This document shows, one piece after another, positions 1 to 19,623 of a DNA stretch of 64,000 bases (position 1 is the first letter of the stretch; every line of letters starts with the position of its first letter). A model generated the notes under the pieces. The model saw only the letters and a program-made list of their open reading frames with translations. It was not told the origin of the DNA and ran no database searches. The stretch lies in the NCBI GenBank assembly GCA_018343915.1, contig JABRWF010000003.1, forward strand, positions 2,108,001-2,172,000. The letters are read 5' to 3'. The translations under genes were made by a program, and so were the position numbers. The DNA is from Agroathelia rolfsii. Its lineage: Eukaryota > Basidiomycota > Agaricomycetes > Amylocorticiales > Amylocorticiaceae.

Positions 1-2411
1 CATCACGCTCTCTTCCTCATAAAACTCGCCCGAATCGCTGCGCTCGCCCGCGCGTACCTGATCCTCAACGACCTTCCAGCTGTCATACGTAAGCCAGACC
101 GAGCGGAGGCCAACGGCATAGTCCACGCCCTCCCGCCAGCCGTTCGCGCGCGCGCACTGCCGCACACGGTCGAGCTCGGCCCCTTGGATCGTGGGCAGGT
201 ACCGCTCGCAGAACTCGGTATGACCGTAGTCCGCGACAAACTCGACGGACCGGCGAGAGGCCATGTCGACGAGGAGCAAGGAGTGGATCTGTGCCCGCAC
301 GCGGCGCTTGTCGAACGAGTTCGGGGAGCCGGAGTCGTTGGGCCGGATGCAGGTGATGCCCCACAGACGGGATCGGTCGAGGGAGGTCATCACCTCCGAG
401 AGCGCATAGTTGAGCTGCGTCGTGACGGGGTACGTCTTGTCCGGATCCAGACGGGGGTGCTCGGCCGAGGGGGATGGGAGAGCGCCATCGGGCGACATGA
501 CGGGTGTAGGTGTACGCAACGGGCGCGAGGAGACCTGGGCTTGTACGACGATCGATTCGTCCTTGGGATGCAGCTCGGCAGCCATACTGGGGCCACTGAG
601 CAACTTGACGAGGAAGGGATCGTCCGAGTTGCGTAACAGAGTGACAAAGGAGGCATCAAACAGGTCAGTGTCCCTCTCCACAAAGCTAGTTGTATCGTAC
701 AAGCACGGGCCAGCGTAGTGGTGGATACCGAAAAAGGGTCTATCCTGCTTCGTGAAAGACGTATGGACGCCGAACGAAGAGATAAGGTCTTCGTGCAGCA
801 CGGCATCGGCGGTTTCCCTGTCCTTGCCAGATTTGTAAGACGACACGGACTTAGACATGACGCCCAGCAAACCACCAGGCTTCTTCTGGGCGCGCTCGCT
901 GAGCGATGCACCACGGAGGAGCTCGACGCAGGCGGAATTGTCCGTGGTTGCAATGGTATGCAAAGTGACGCCATCTCCAACTGCCTGACTATTGTATCCG
1001 ACGCTGTCCTCAAAGGTGTGTCGGAGAAGATAAGAGTTGATGAGCTCGTCGGTAAAATTGACACAGAACTCCTCGAACGTGTTTTGGCCCTGGGCAGCAA
1101 CGAGCGTCTGTGTCGTACGGGTTTGATAACCGGGCTGATCAAGAATGGCTATCTGTGTCATGGCCTGGAACGGATCCTTCGAGTTCGGCGCCACCCTGTT
1201 ATTAATGATTTCGACCACATAGGCGAAGAGGATAGCGTAGAGATTGGCAACCAGTTCATCACGTTGGGCCGCACTTTGGGATGCGCTGAGAAGGACGGTA
1301 TAGAGCTCCTTGCGAACGTAGCTGGTCTTGTTTGTCAGGCACTGGCTGAGATCCTCTGATGATACGCCCAATAGACGTGCAACTTGATCGAGAACAGGCA
1401 TATTGAGAACATACGCCGAGACGTCCTTGTGATCGGCCTCTCCAAACTCAATGTTTCCAAGCAAGAGAATGGCGACCAAGAGGCTAAAGATGGCGGCTTG
1501 ATTCTTGGGCTTGATCCCAACCGTCTTCATGGCAGCCCGTAACGAGTCCATCGCGACCTCATCGTCGGTGAAAGGGCCTGAAGGGAGCCTGTAGCACCCC
1601 GAGGATCTCAACAAAGCATAATCTGAGGCATCCTCGAGATTGTAATAATCTCGTTCTTGGGGCGTTGCGCCAGCAAGGAACTGGTAGAAAACGTGGTAGG
1701 TACGCTCTTCGTGAGATAGACGCATGAGTCGGGACTTATCCAATCCCCAAGCGAGGACTTTGGCATTTGCAATACGGCCTCGCTCGGAAAAGTGCAGCTC
1801 CAAGAAGCGACTGTGCCGTGAGGCATTGGGATTGAGTAGGGTCTTTGCATTACCAAAGGAATCGAGGACACGACAGAGACATTTTATTTGCTCTGCTATT
1901 TTAGCCTCCTTTTTCGAGTGTGTGGAGAGCCGGAGGAGTTGGTCGATAAGCAGACGGCTGCTCGCCGACTTGCCAGACGCGGTTATTCCACTAGAAGTGG
2001 GTGTAAAAAATTCTATTCATAGACAGGTGTGGTACTATATACACACCGAGTGATAACAGCATGAGATTCGTTCCTCCTGCGCAGGAGGAGGTACATGCGA
2101 GCCGCCATGTCGTACACATGGGGCTGGAGAGGCTTCGTGGAGTCTGCAAAGGGCGTGCCTGCGTCTTTGTAGGATCTTTCTTCATATTCACGCGCACTGG
2201 CGTCATTAAGGTTTGCGAGTATTTTGAAGGGATTAACGACGATGAGATTAGTTGCGCCGACTCTTGTGTATGGTAGTTCAGCGCGAGAGCGAGCCTGGAG
2301 GACGGCGAGGATGGCGTCGTCGTTGGGATAGATGGTAGCCGAGGCAGAGGAGGAGACGAGGTCGACGAGGTTGCCGGACGCAATGGCCTGCGTCGCCGCC
2401 ACTGAAGCCAT
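1..2411 (-). CDS. Myosin-motor chitin synthase (class V/VII type), 5' part only
   Basis: The gene starts at the ATG at 2411 and runs off the left edge, so only about 780 N-terminal residues are present. Exon 1 is 2047-2411 and exon 2 runs from 1990 to position 1, with a 56-bp intron between. Exon 1 ends in the RRRNESHAVITR block typical of the myosin-like domain of fungal chitin synthases. The splice joins it to a P-loop, GITASGKS, at about residue 123. Further on ILDQPGYQTR (near 1131-1143) matches the switch-II-like block of the same domain. Family knowledge: these proteins join an N-terminal motor-like domain to a C-terminal glycosyltransferase-2 domain and make wall chitin at the growing tip. 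The synthase half and its QRRRW motif lie outside the window. The P-loop departs from the GESGAGKT of true myosins, as is usual here. Recognition is firm; class V against VII cannot be settled. Confidence 0.9.
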
Positions 2412-3197
2412 GACTGGATGGTGCGTCGATGGCGAGGGGGGTGTGGGTTGAGGGAGTAGGGAAGAGGAGGAGGAGGAGGAGGAAGAGGACGACGAGCGAC
2501 TGGCAGTGGCAGCGTCGCCCGGCAACAAGACTCCGCTACAGTCCAGAAACAGTAACACATATTATTTAATCCTGCTGCCCTGGCCCATTACCTGGAAAAT
2601 ATGATACTTAAATAAGTATTGTATATATTTTGTATATACCTACTTGGTATTGAAGGCGCACTAGATCCCAGATGTTCAGCATTGTACTAGAATATTCTTA
2701 CACAGTTGATACACCATCATCATCTGGACATCGCATATACCGGTACCAGGACAGCAGCTTGGACTCCAAGATAATAAAGCCACATTTCTTCATTCTCTCT
2801 ACCAGTCACTATGATGATTACCCTCATCGATCAAGCCGAATCCACCACTGGCTCGCATAATGAAATCCCAGGGAAACAATCCATCACATTGATCCATTTG
2901 ATGATAACTTGCATCCAATGCAATACACATAAATCATCATCATGACTTTCTCCAAATAATAACCACCGGCTACTCTTTGACACCGACTTGCATTCACAGC
3001 AGAGTCTTTTTTTTTTTATTACAATAAAAGGTATGAATTGCGTCCTGGGCCACACACGCCGGACTCCACCAACCAGCCTCAAACACTCACGTATATACTC
3101 CTACTTAGACAGCGCCTCTTGACGCGTGCAAGACCTCGCAGTGGTTCAGTAGCAAGGATTTCAAGTGTCTGTTTAACTCAATAATATTACTGCCACC
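2412..3197. other. Divergent intergenic region, chitin synthase / unknown protein
   Basis: No coding region was recognised in these 786 bases. The stretch holds the upstream regions of two divergent genes. It is AT-rich around 2560-2650, with TATA-like runs near 2620-2635, and has a short T tract near 3008-3017. The start of the rightward gene is preceded by gccaccATG, a good Kozak context. Confidence 0.5.
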
Positions 3198-4695
3198 ATG
3201 AACACCGTCGTGCCATTCGAACGGCCCAAACACTGGTCGCAGCAGCAAGTCAAGGAAGGCCTGGTTAGTAAGCACAAGAATTATCCCGCCGTTCGACGTT
3301 CACCCACAACCCCACACAAGAACACTAACACAACACCGCCTTTTTTCTTTTTCTTTTTTTTCTGACCATGCACATTTATGCGAACGCTATGCCCGGGCCA
3401 CCTACAGGAAATCGCCACTGGCGCCATCCACCCCATGCAAATCGTCGGCGTTTACAGATGGGTCTACAAATGGTCCCACGGCTACGTGGGCGAGATCGAC
3501 CAGCCGGATCCCGTCAACAGCGGCTTGTTTACCTTGGATGCGCCCACGTCGCCGCCACCGCATATGCCCGACGGGGCCTCGACACCGACGACGGCGGCAC
3601 AAGACATCATGGATCTCACGACACTCCAGGGTCATGTGCAGCTGTACGGACGCTATGGCCATATCTCTGGGATATACCCGTATAGCCTTCAACAACCACA
3701 ACAATCACAGCAGACCCCAGGCGGCGAGAACCGCCCGATGAGACAACATCATGATCAACACCAACAGCAGCAACAGATGTGGTATTGCGACATCGTCTGG
3801 GACCGTCTACAGCCCTTCCAAGCCGAACGGCACTCGGGCCATCGATTCGGTGTATCGACATGCAAAGACGACGAAGGCTGGCCGTTTCTCGAGTTTCACT
3901 GGGCACACGTCCAACAAGGCGATGATCAACACCACCAACGACGACAGCAGCAGACAAGTACAGGCACTACGTTCGTGGCAAAACACCAGCGTAACATCTG
4001 GATCCCAACAGGACTAACACAGGCCGAAAAGCAACGGCTCGGGATCAACGTCATACCAGAAGATGTCATGTCAAATATCAATATGCGCCGAAGTATATTC
4101 GTGGGCCCTAGAGCGGCTGCGACTGCGGCTACGACGGATGAGATGATCCCAGACGCGAATGTCGACCCCGCTCTAAAGTCATTGAACGGCAACAGCAGTA
4201 CTCGCCATGCTGCTCATCGTGCTCATCGTTATCATCACCGTGAGATGGTGCCGCCACCACCGCCGACGCCGTTGTATATCCAGTCCAGTGCGCTGAAGAG
4301 CCCCGTCGCTATATCCCCCAGCGAGACGAGTCCACATTTGTTCATTCACCCAGAAAGCAGACCGGCAAGTGATGATTACCCTCTTCGTTCAAGAGAAAAA
4401 AAAAATGTTGATAATTTCGTTTCCCTCGTTTCAGATCGATGTCTCAAGGCTATCGAACCTCCGGATTCGACCACCAAACGGCGGCATTGACATTCCGGAC
4501 AATACCATAGGCTTCGGGACCAAGACTCTACAGGATGAGAACAATCAAGTCCATAACGTCGACATTAAGACGGTAGGAAAGAGGGGTATTGACGAAGTCA
4601 TGGGATCTGCGGTGCAACAAGGGAAGCCAAAGCTTCGACTCAGGGCTCTATCGCATAGTGAAGCTACAGAAACGAACAATCCCTCTCCACGATAG
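3198..4695 (+). CDS. Unrecognised Gln/His-rich protein, three exons
   Basis: I do not recognise this protein. The model has exons 3198-3263, 3408-4364 and 4435-4695, all joined in phase 0, giving about 427 aa. The ATG at 3198 sits in a strong gccaccATG context. The folded part seems to lie in the first quarter (IHPMQIVGVYRWVYKW, then HGYVGEIDQPDP) and in blocks around WYCDIVWDRLQPF and NIWIPTGLTQAEKQRLG. Between them are Gln- and His-rich stretches (HHDQHQQQQQ near 3748-3775; DDQHHQRRQQQ near 3922-3955). No signal peptide or membrane segment is seen. The second intron begins GCAAGT, so it is of the GC-AG class; the phase match and the Pro/Arg-rich continuation support it. The first intron (144 bp) is long for this window. 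Structure is moderately sure, function unknown. Confidence 0.6.
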
Positions 4696-5057
4696 CACGA
4701 CAGACTTGGATAAGTTGTAAATTACATTAGGATCATTGTAATTCATATCATACGGGCTACACTACACTCGACGCTTGAAAAGACCTATAAGGCATTCGAA
4801 ATTGCAAGCCAACAACGTCACGCGACTGTATTCACCTTTAAGAAAATTTTCTTTGTGAATAGATGGATCATAGTGCGATAGAGCTCAGTAACCAGATACA
4901 GATAAAGAAACTTCTAAGTTATATAGGCCACAAGCATCAGGTTGTTTAAAGAATACTTTTCATTTAAACGCAACTACGAAATGGAGCTCTACATTTATTC
5001 TCCCTTCTTGCCCTATATATATAAAATAAAACAATCAGCAGACTGAAAAAGAAAATA
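4696..5057. other. Convergent 3' region
   Basis: The stretch lies between the stop of the Gln/His-rich gene and the COX7 stop, which face each other. It is AT-rich and holds no ORF worth calling. It presumably carries both 3' UTRs and polyadenylation signals (for example aataaa-like runs near 5022-5030). Confidence 0.4.
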
Positions 5058-5520
5058 CTATAACAATCCAAAACGCACTGCAGCGAGAGCGTAAACGCCG
5101 TATGTGGTGACGGCCATGGTGACCGTCCAGAGGCCCCAGTAGGACTCTAAGTACAAATGAATGTCCCCTGTCAATGACCCCGCCCATGGCGACCGACAAC
5201 ACACTTTAAAGTATACTTACTCATGTAGAGAGCGCCGCGGGGGCCGCGATAGTGTTGGGGAACACCAGCAGCCATTTGGGCCTGAGATAATAGAAGAGAA
5301 TAAACAAGATATAAGCCATGAGCGATTTCCCCCGCATGTGTGTGCGCGCGCGGGTTTGTGGTATTTTGTGCTAGGTTGTGTTATTTACCTGGATGGCCTT
5401 TTGTTGCTGCAGAACGGTGTTTGGCCCTGGACGGAGAAGAAGAAAAAGGAAATCCTTCAGTCAAAGCCTTGAGAAGCAGGAATCCAGGTAGGTATTACTG
5501 TTGACGATGGCGTTGAGCAT
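5058..5520 (-). CDS. COX7: Cytochrome c oxidase subunit 7
   Basis: A four-exon gene for a 69-residue protein: exons 5499-5520 (22 nt), 5389-5426, 5221-5281 and 5058-5146. All junctions are GT-AG and the frame closes exactly on a TAG at 5058-5060. The protein starts MLNAIVNR, then NTVLQQQKAIQ, then a basic RGPRGALYMKSYWGLW block, and ends in one membrane segment (about residues 45-66). Yeast Cox7 shares the layout: an N-terminal QxQK block, an RxPRxALY motif and a single C-terminal helix. Cox7 is a small nuclear-encoded subunit of complex IV in the inner mitochondrial membrane. No exon exceeds 90 nt, so ORF-based gene calling would miss it. It is divergent from YAF9 with 455 bp between starts. 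Identity rests on motif recall rather than alignment. Confidence 0.85.
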
Positions 5521-5975
5521 TGTTGTCTATGGAGGGTTCGGAGGATACAGGTATAGGGCCGGAAGTGGGAAAGAGAGAGCGGTCGGAATAAACGTGGGCG
5601 GACTTTGAAACTCGAACGTCCTGGATTTATGGCCACTTTGATGGACTCAGAACGGAACATAACAGCAGCATAGCACCGCAGACACTGGGCATGGGAAGCG
5701 GCGTGTACTGCACTGATCACGTTAAATAAATCTCCTGATTTCACTTGCCATCCTGTACGATTTACTGGTAGTACAAAGCGAAGGAAAGTTAAAAGTTGAT
5801 CAAGACCGAGTTTCCTAATCAAGCGGCGTTTTCGATCCAAAACTCTTCAATTCGTCCCAGAATTCAGCAACTACCGCTGATTGCTAGCTTGAATTGTGAC
5901 TTCAACTTGGTTCTGTTCATACCTTACTTCCAATCCTTTCAGCACATCGTAATCCTGTAGGAGTCGACGAACGAC
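5521..5975. promoter_or_regulatory. Shared divergent upstream region, COX7 / YAF9
   Basis: These 455 bases separate the COX7 and YAF9 start codons and must hold both promoters. No clear TATA box is seen. A long minus-strand frame (about 5457-5840) crosses the region but also crosses COX7 exon 1 and has no family features. Confidence 0.45.
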
Positions 5976-6940
5976 ATGTCTACAGAACGTGTGCGTGCCA
6001 AGGTGGGTACAACTCTTGCCTCGCATTCACCAAACTCAACCAGCCAACGCAGTTTGACCCCAGGGAATCTCGATCCATAGACCGGTCATCTATGGCAACT
6101 CTGCATGGCTCTTGACGCCTGAAGAGCGTGCATCCGGGAAATATCCTCCAGACCACACCCACCGTTGGACGGTGGCATTACGTAGCCCTGCACCGGGCGA
6201 CAATCCTGATCAAGTTGGCGGTGGGGACGATATTTCGTACTTTATCAAGAAAGTCACGTTCAAGCTACATGATTCGTTCCCTAATCCCACACGAGGTTTG
6301 TCTACCTCCTTGGCGATCATCTGTCATTCATGAAATATCTTACATCCTACAGCTTGCGACAAACCACCTTATGAGGTATCCGAGACCGGGTAGGTCCATT
6401 TGGCCATTCATGTCCCCTCCCCCTCCTGCCGTTTCTGACTAGAGCCAAAAAAACACAAATAGCTGGGGCGAATTCGAAATCCAGATCCGCGTTACATTCA
6501 CGCAAGAGTCAGGCGAAAAGTTCATTGCATTTCACCATCACCTCAAGCTTCATCCCTGGACGGCGAGCATTGCCACAGACCCTCCACCACCCACTGGGGA
6601 AGCTCCACCGGCCGACCTGTCACCAGTCCACTCATGGCAGTATGACGAGATCGTATTCACAGATCCGTTCCAGCCGTTCTTGAACACCCTAATTGCACAT
6701 CCGCCCACCCCCCTTCCTCATGCACGTGGCAAGCCGGTCCCGTTCAATATCGCACATCCAACCGCAGAGGCCCTGGAGAAATCTAAAGGGGGCACACCTG
6801 AGTTCTATATCGAAATGGAGAAGGAAGAGGCGGAGAGGCTGGAGTCGGCTCGAAGGACCATCATTCAAGAGCAAGAAAAGTGGCGTGCCAGATTGATTGA
6901 GAAGGAGAAGGAGTTGGATGCTTTGAAGAAGCAAAGATGA
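5976..6940 (+). CDS. YAF9: YEATS-domain protein Yaf9 (GAS41 type)
   Basis: Four exons, 5976-6002, 6064-6295, 6353-6389 and 6463-6940, encode 257 aa. The YEATS domain fills residues about 9-150. It begins KGISIHRPVIYGNSAW, continues with HTHRWTV, ISYFIKKVTFKLHDSFPNP and PPYEVSETGWGEFEI, and closes with HHLKLHPW. These match yeast Yaf9 and human GAS41 block for block, including the HTHxW and GWGEF residues that shape the acyl-lysine pocket. The C-terminal 50 residues form a Glu/Lys/Arg-rich coiled coil, as in Yaf9. Family knowledge: Yaf9 reads acetylated histone H3 and is shared by the SWR1 (H2A.Z exchange) and NuA4 (acetyltransferase) complexes. For exon 2 an earlier acceptor (after 6063) was chosen over the one at 6080 because only it keeps the frame and gives KGISIHRP. 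YAF9 converges on MEC1 with 86 bp between stops. Confidence 0.95.
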
Positions 6941-7026
6941 ATACTAGACGTATGTAGGTACTATACAATCCAAAATGTTTGTGTCCGAGTCGATCGAAAT
7001 AAAAAAAAAAGGTATACATGATAATT

Positions 7027-15678
<8,652 letters not shown>

Positions 15679-16055
15679 GGCTGCAGTTGCTGGAAGGATT
15701 GGTGTAACAGCTCGAGCTCAGCCTTGCATACAATGGTAGATTTGACCCTTAAGCACAAGATAGAGCTGACAAGTCGGTCTGGGTACAATTATAAGATATT
15801 GTGCATAAGTTAGAGGAGTTGTCTTGGGGTTGGGTGTAAATAGGAAAGCTATCGCGTTTTGATTAACTAGAAAACAAGCAGAAATTATGAAAGACGCGTT
15901 GTATTGACGCGGCTCAAAGCAGCGGGCCTTCAAATGACTTCATTTTGCTTCCGAGTCTTGTCTTCCAATAGCCGACGACATTCCCATTTCCTCAATTTCA
16001 AGTCACGGTTAAGCTGCTACTAGTAACTTCCGAGTCAAGCTCAGTACCTCCAGCC
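15679..16055. promoter_or_regulatory. Shared divergent upstream region, MEC1 / COA3
   Basis: These 377 bases separate two divergent start codons. No gene is seen. Minus-strand frames here stop before joining MEC1. Confidence 0.45.
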
Positions 16056-16711
16056 ATGTCAGGCATCGAAGAAAAACAGTATGCCTCGCGCAAGTCAGTC
16101 TACAAATCATACCGCCCTAATAACCACGTGTGCATTTACTTTCCTAGTCGAATCTGATTTCGCCCATGTCACTGACCTGGTCTCTCTCTCTCTCTCTCTT
16201 CGATGCGGAAACATACCCCAACCAGCTAATGTCCCCGGGCCTCCAACGTGCTCGTGCACCGTACCGCACCAAGAACGCTATCACGGGCACCATTATCGCC
16301 CTATTTGGCATCGGGGTCTGGGCATACTCGATTAGCGCAGTGAAGCAAGACGTCTTTGACGATGTCGATGAGGAGGCTCGTTTGCTCCAGGCCGGCTTGC
16401 AAACACAAAATAACGGTTCAGCGGCAGCAGCAGCAGCAGCAACAGGAAGTATTACCACCGCTTCTGCTGCTGCTGCTGGCACTTCGGACTCGGCAGTAAT
16501 CCCTTCTGCACCACAAACGCCTGCAGCTACTGCCGCAGTAGCAGCATCGTCCGCCCCCGCATCCGGGCAAACCCAAATCCGCGGTGTACTAGCCAGGAAT
16601 CTATACTCATACGCACCGAGCTTATTTGATCCCAAAAGCAAAACCCTCGTATGGGGAGCCCCACCCGTCGATAAAATAGGTCGCATGTCTGACCCTACAA
16701 ATCGGACCTAG
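16056..16711 (+). CDS. COA3: Cytochrome c oxidase assembly factor 3, with long Ala-rich tail
   Basis: Two exons (16056-16127 and 16226-16711) encode 185 aa. The intron carries a CT microsatellite (16181-16200). The family core lies at residues about 25-75: LMSPGLQRARAPYRTKN, a single membrane segment (about 42-62, GTIIALFGIGVWAYSIS), then AVKQDVFDDVDEEA. Fungal and animal Coa3/CCDC56 proteins share the MSPxxxRAR-PY-KN block before the helix and the acidic stretch after it. Coa3 works in the inner mitochondrial membrane, where in yeast it binds Cox1 and tunes its translation through Mss51. Known Coa3 proteins are about 85-110 residues. Here about 110 extra residues follow, rich in Ala, Thr, Ser and Gln, ending in a less biased block (ARNLYSYAPSLFDPKSK, VWGAPPVDKIG) that looks conserved. 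Other orphan proteins with this helix are possible but less likely. Confidence 0.8.
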
Positions 16712-17122
16712 CCTTGTTTTTTTTTTCTTTACGAAAGTGGAATGATCACCATCCATTTGCTTAGACTGACTACTAGTACTACTACAATTTATGCCATGTT
16801 TATAATAATGCTATCCACCCCTCACGGACAATTAGAAGAATAAATGGAAATTTAAGTAGGAATGCGAGCTCGATGTTTGGGTGTCGATAGCAGACTAACT
16901 AGTTTACATTTTGAGAATTTTCAATGAGTACTAGTGGAATGCAAAGGAAATGAAGAGGTGAGTACTATAGTACAAATGCAAAAGAAAAACTAAAATCCGA
17001 GAGCAAAGAAAAGATAGAGAACACAATTATTGAATTTTTGTTTTGAAGCAGAGATGGGTATAAATTAAATTGGAAGGGTATGAAAGGGGAAAAATAAATA
17101 AATACGACAAAGCATAGATTAT
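16712..17122. other. Convergent 3' region, COA3 / F-box gene
   Basis: AT-rich spacer between two facing stop codons. It holds a T9 tract just after the COA3 stop (16716-16725) and several aataaa-like runs near 16838 and 17094. No gene is seen. Confidence 0.4.
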
Positions 17123-18798
17123 TCAATGCCAATAATACTGTTCAATAAATTGGATGGAGCGATTCGCCCATTGGGCGACTTGCTCCTTGGTGACGAGACC
17201 GTACGTTCTTAGTGTTGAGAAAGCAGAAGCCCCATGGGAAAACAGGCAGCCTGGTTCGACGGTGACAGCAACATTTTCGGGTCTCGTCAGCGTTAGGGTG
17301 TGTAAAAGGGCGTCAACATCAGAAACGGAAGGGGCGCGGACGAACAAGAACTCCAAGGCGGTCGTCTCGTCCATCGTGGACGGCATCAGTGTTAACTTTC
17401 CCTTTGGCTTAGCAAACGTCGCTTCAAGCATGCATTCGCTCCGTGCCAAATGTAACTTGAGAGCTGCACACGGATAGGCCAATGGCAGATTTATAGGCTG
17501 AGCGACATCCATGGAGCGGCGATTCTCCAAGAAGTATAACGTCAGCCGTTTCAAGATTGGGAAACACCGTGCGGAGAGATTAGGCAAGGGTGCGCCCAAG
17601 GCCAACCGCAGCTCAAGCTCCTCAATCGATGGAACCTCCACGTATTCGAAAAGGCGCCACAGGTAAGTCATGGCGGCCGCGTGGTGAGGCTGGACGGACA
17701 TCGTACGCAAGGACGACGCTAAGAGCAGCCGCTGTTCGAATTGCGTCGGAAGCACGATAGGCTCTCCGGCCAGAGTCAAAGTTGAAAGATAGGGAAGAGA
17801 AGAGATGATCCCATGAAGCTTCTCCAGCGTCAAGATCGACCGGGGAGACGAGCAAATACGCAAGCTCGTGAGCGTATCGGGTAAATGCGAAAATATACCC
17901 ACGCAGATGTTGTCCAATGTCAGAGTTTGCAATCGAGGTGCAGCATGAATCGTCAGTGCCGCGTCTTCCTCCCTACCGCCGATGCCGTGAATCAAGACGG
18001 ACTCCAAGTGCGGTGCACTAGACGTTTTGAGCGGCTGGAGGATGCTCGTCACATCACTGTCCGTGCATATGTCCAGGACGATGTTTCGCCATCGTTCGAC
18101 ATGTTTCGATAGGGCATACGCAACGGACTGTAAGGTGTAACCCCCGGCGTTGGAAGCATGGACTGTGACATCGATGGGACATCCTTTCGACCTAAGCAGG
18201 TAAAGGTTCAGCAATCCCAGGGCATATGACAGCGCCTGTTTATGACACCGCAGTCGTATGTTTGTCCATAACGAGCCTGTACCAACAGCTACATGATGCC
18301 ATCGACGAGATACTTGTGACAGAACGAGCTCTTCCCTGCGGCCGCTGCTGTTTGCTTTGCGTAGGTGGGACAACTCCCGAGATGAACCGCAGACGATCTC
18401 AAATATCTTGGCCAGAATCTCATACGGGAGCCTAGATACTGGGGCACACCGATTGGCCAGCTCCACACGCGCTTGATACAAGGACATCCTGATAGCGTTC
18501 AGTTCGCGCACAAGCTCGTCTTCACGACAGGCAAGTGCGTTGGCTCTCTCAAAAAGTTCAGATGCGACAGCATCATCATGAAATGTTTGTCTTGAAGTGT
18601 TATCATGGCTTGGATCACAAAGATCAGACTTTATCTGACGGGGCGGGAGAACACGGCAGCGACTTACGAACTGCCCGCGACGATCAGATTGTTGGCGGTG
18701 CTGCTGCCAGTGCTATTGGCTGCGGATGATTGTGAGCGGGCAGCATCTGGAGGGATTTCAGCCTCGAAGCCAAGCCTGATAGAATGGTTTGGCCTCAT
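17123..18798 (-). CDS. F-box protein, Agaricomycete type
   Basis: Two exons (18668-18798 and 17123-18590) encode 532 aa. The F-box lies at about residues 95-150: SRLPYEILAKIFEIVCG, then VSRRWHHVAVGTGSLWTNIRL. The rest is a degenerate leucine-rich-repeat fold (LQTLTLDNI, LTSLRI, LSTLTLAG, IEELELRLAL, LKRLTLYFL). F-box proteins bring substrates to SCF ubiquitin ligases by binding Skp1. This subfamily is hugely expanded in mushroom-forming fungi and individual substrates are unknown. The second exon alone reads from a GTG, not an ATG, so an upstream exon is needed. The exon from ATG 18798 joins through a 77-bp GT-AG intron with matching phase (SS then QTFHDD). An acceptor nearer the donor (18632) would create an immediate stop. 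Function by family is sure, the first exon fairly sure. Confidence 0.85.
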
Positions 18799-19623
18799 AA
18801 GGACTGGGATGGTGCTCAAGTTGTTATAGCAGTTGAAGGGAAACAATGGTAAGCGCACTCAGCTGAGCACCGTCAGCTGGTCTGCCGTGCATGCGGGGTG
18901 AGCACGGGCACCTGTCTTCGGCCCTCCCCGCCGACGAGCTCCATCCGTGCGCCGAAGTCGCCGGTGATCAGTAACTTGCAGCTCGAAAAATTACGCTGAA
19001 CTTTTGCTGCAGACGTTCAAGCTTCAGATGGTAGTAGGTGATGAAGGTGCATGTTGAAGCTGGAAAAATGCAGCAGTTGACTATCACTCATGATGGTCAT
19101 CATGAATCCATGTTGGACTAATGTTCGGCTTATGCAGTGGGTGGAAATCGGGCTGCCCATCGGGCGATCGCCCCAACGGTCTACTACATCATCCGCAGCA
19201 TTCCAAATGGAGTCCACACAGGTCAACATCGCCGCCCGACGGGCGTCTAAATTCAATCTCTTTTATTACGTACAAACTGGGCCATTTTCCTAGTTCAACA
19301 AACCAAACCTTTTGGTGTTCTTTTATCTTCCTGAACACATACTAGTAATAAGTCAAAGAGAATATCGAGCCGCATAACATATAATGTTATAATATTGACA
19401 AAAAAAAACATGGTATCAAATGCAATATGCAATAATAGTTCCTATGTCAGTGATGTGCGTGCCTATGTGTGTGTGGTACAAAACAAAAAACAATAATTTT
19501 CCATATATGATGGTCCTGCCCGATGCGTTATGCCATCAGGACCTTTGACGATGGTATCCTATCTTATAGCCTTTTCATGCAACAAAAAAAAAAGTACAAC
19601 TGACTTACTTCCAACCCCATATC
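18799..19623. other. Intergenic region
   Basis: Upstream of the F-box gene and downstream of the coiled-coil gene. The part near 18880-18970 is GC-rich, the part from 19330 to 19520 strongly AT-rich with A runs (19400-19408). Short frames exist but none has codon or family features of a gene. Confidence 0.4.

Noticed and set aside
390..1142. Minus-strand 250-codon frame in the chitin synthase
   Set aside because: It lies in a different frame from the P-loop and DQPGY segments, which run open to the window edge.
18591..18640. Nearer acceptor (after the gtcag at about 18632) for the F-box first intron
   Set aside because: With the phase of exon 1 it produces an immediate stop; the later acceptor at 18591 keeps the frame.
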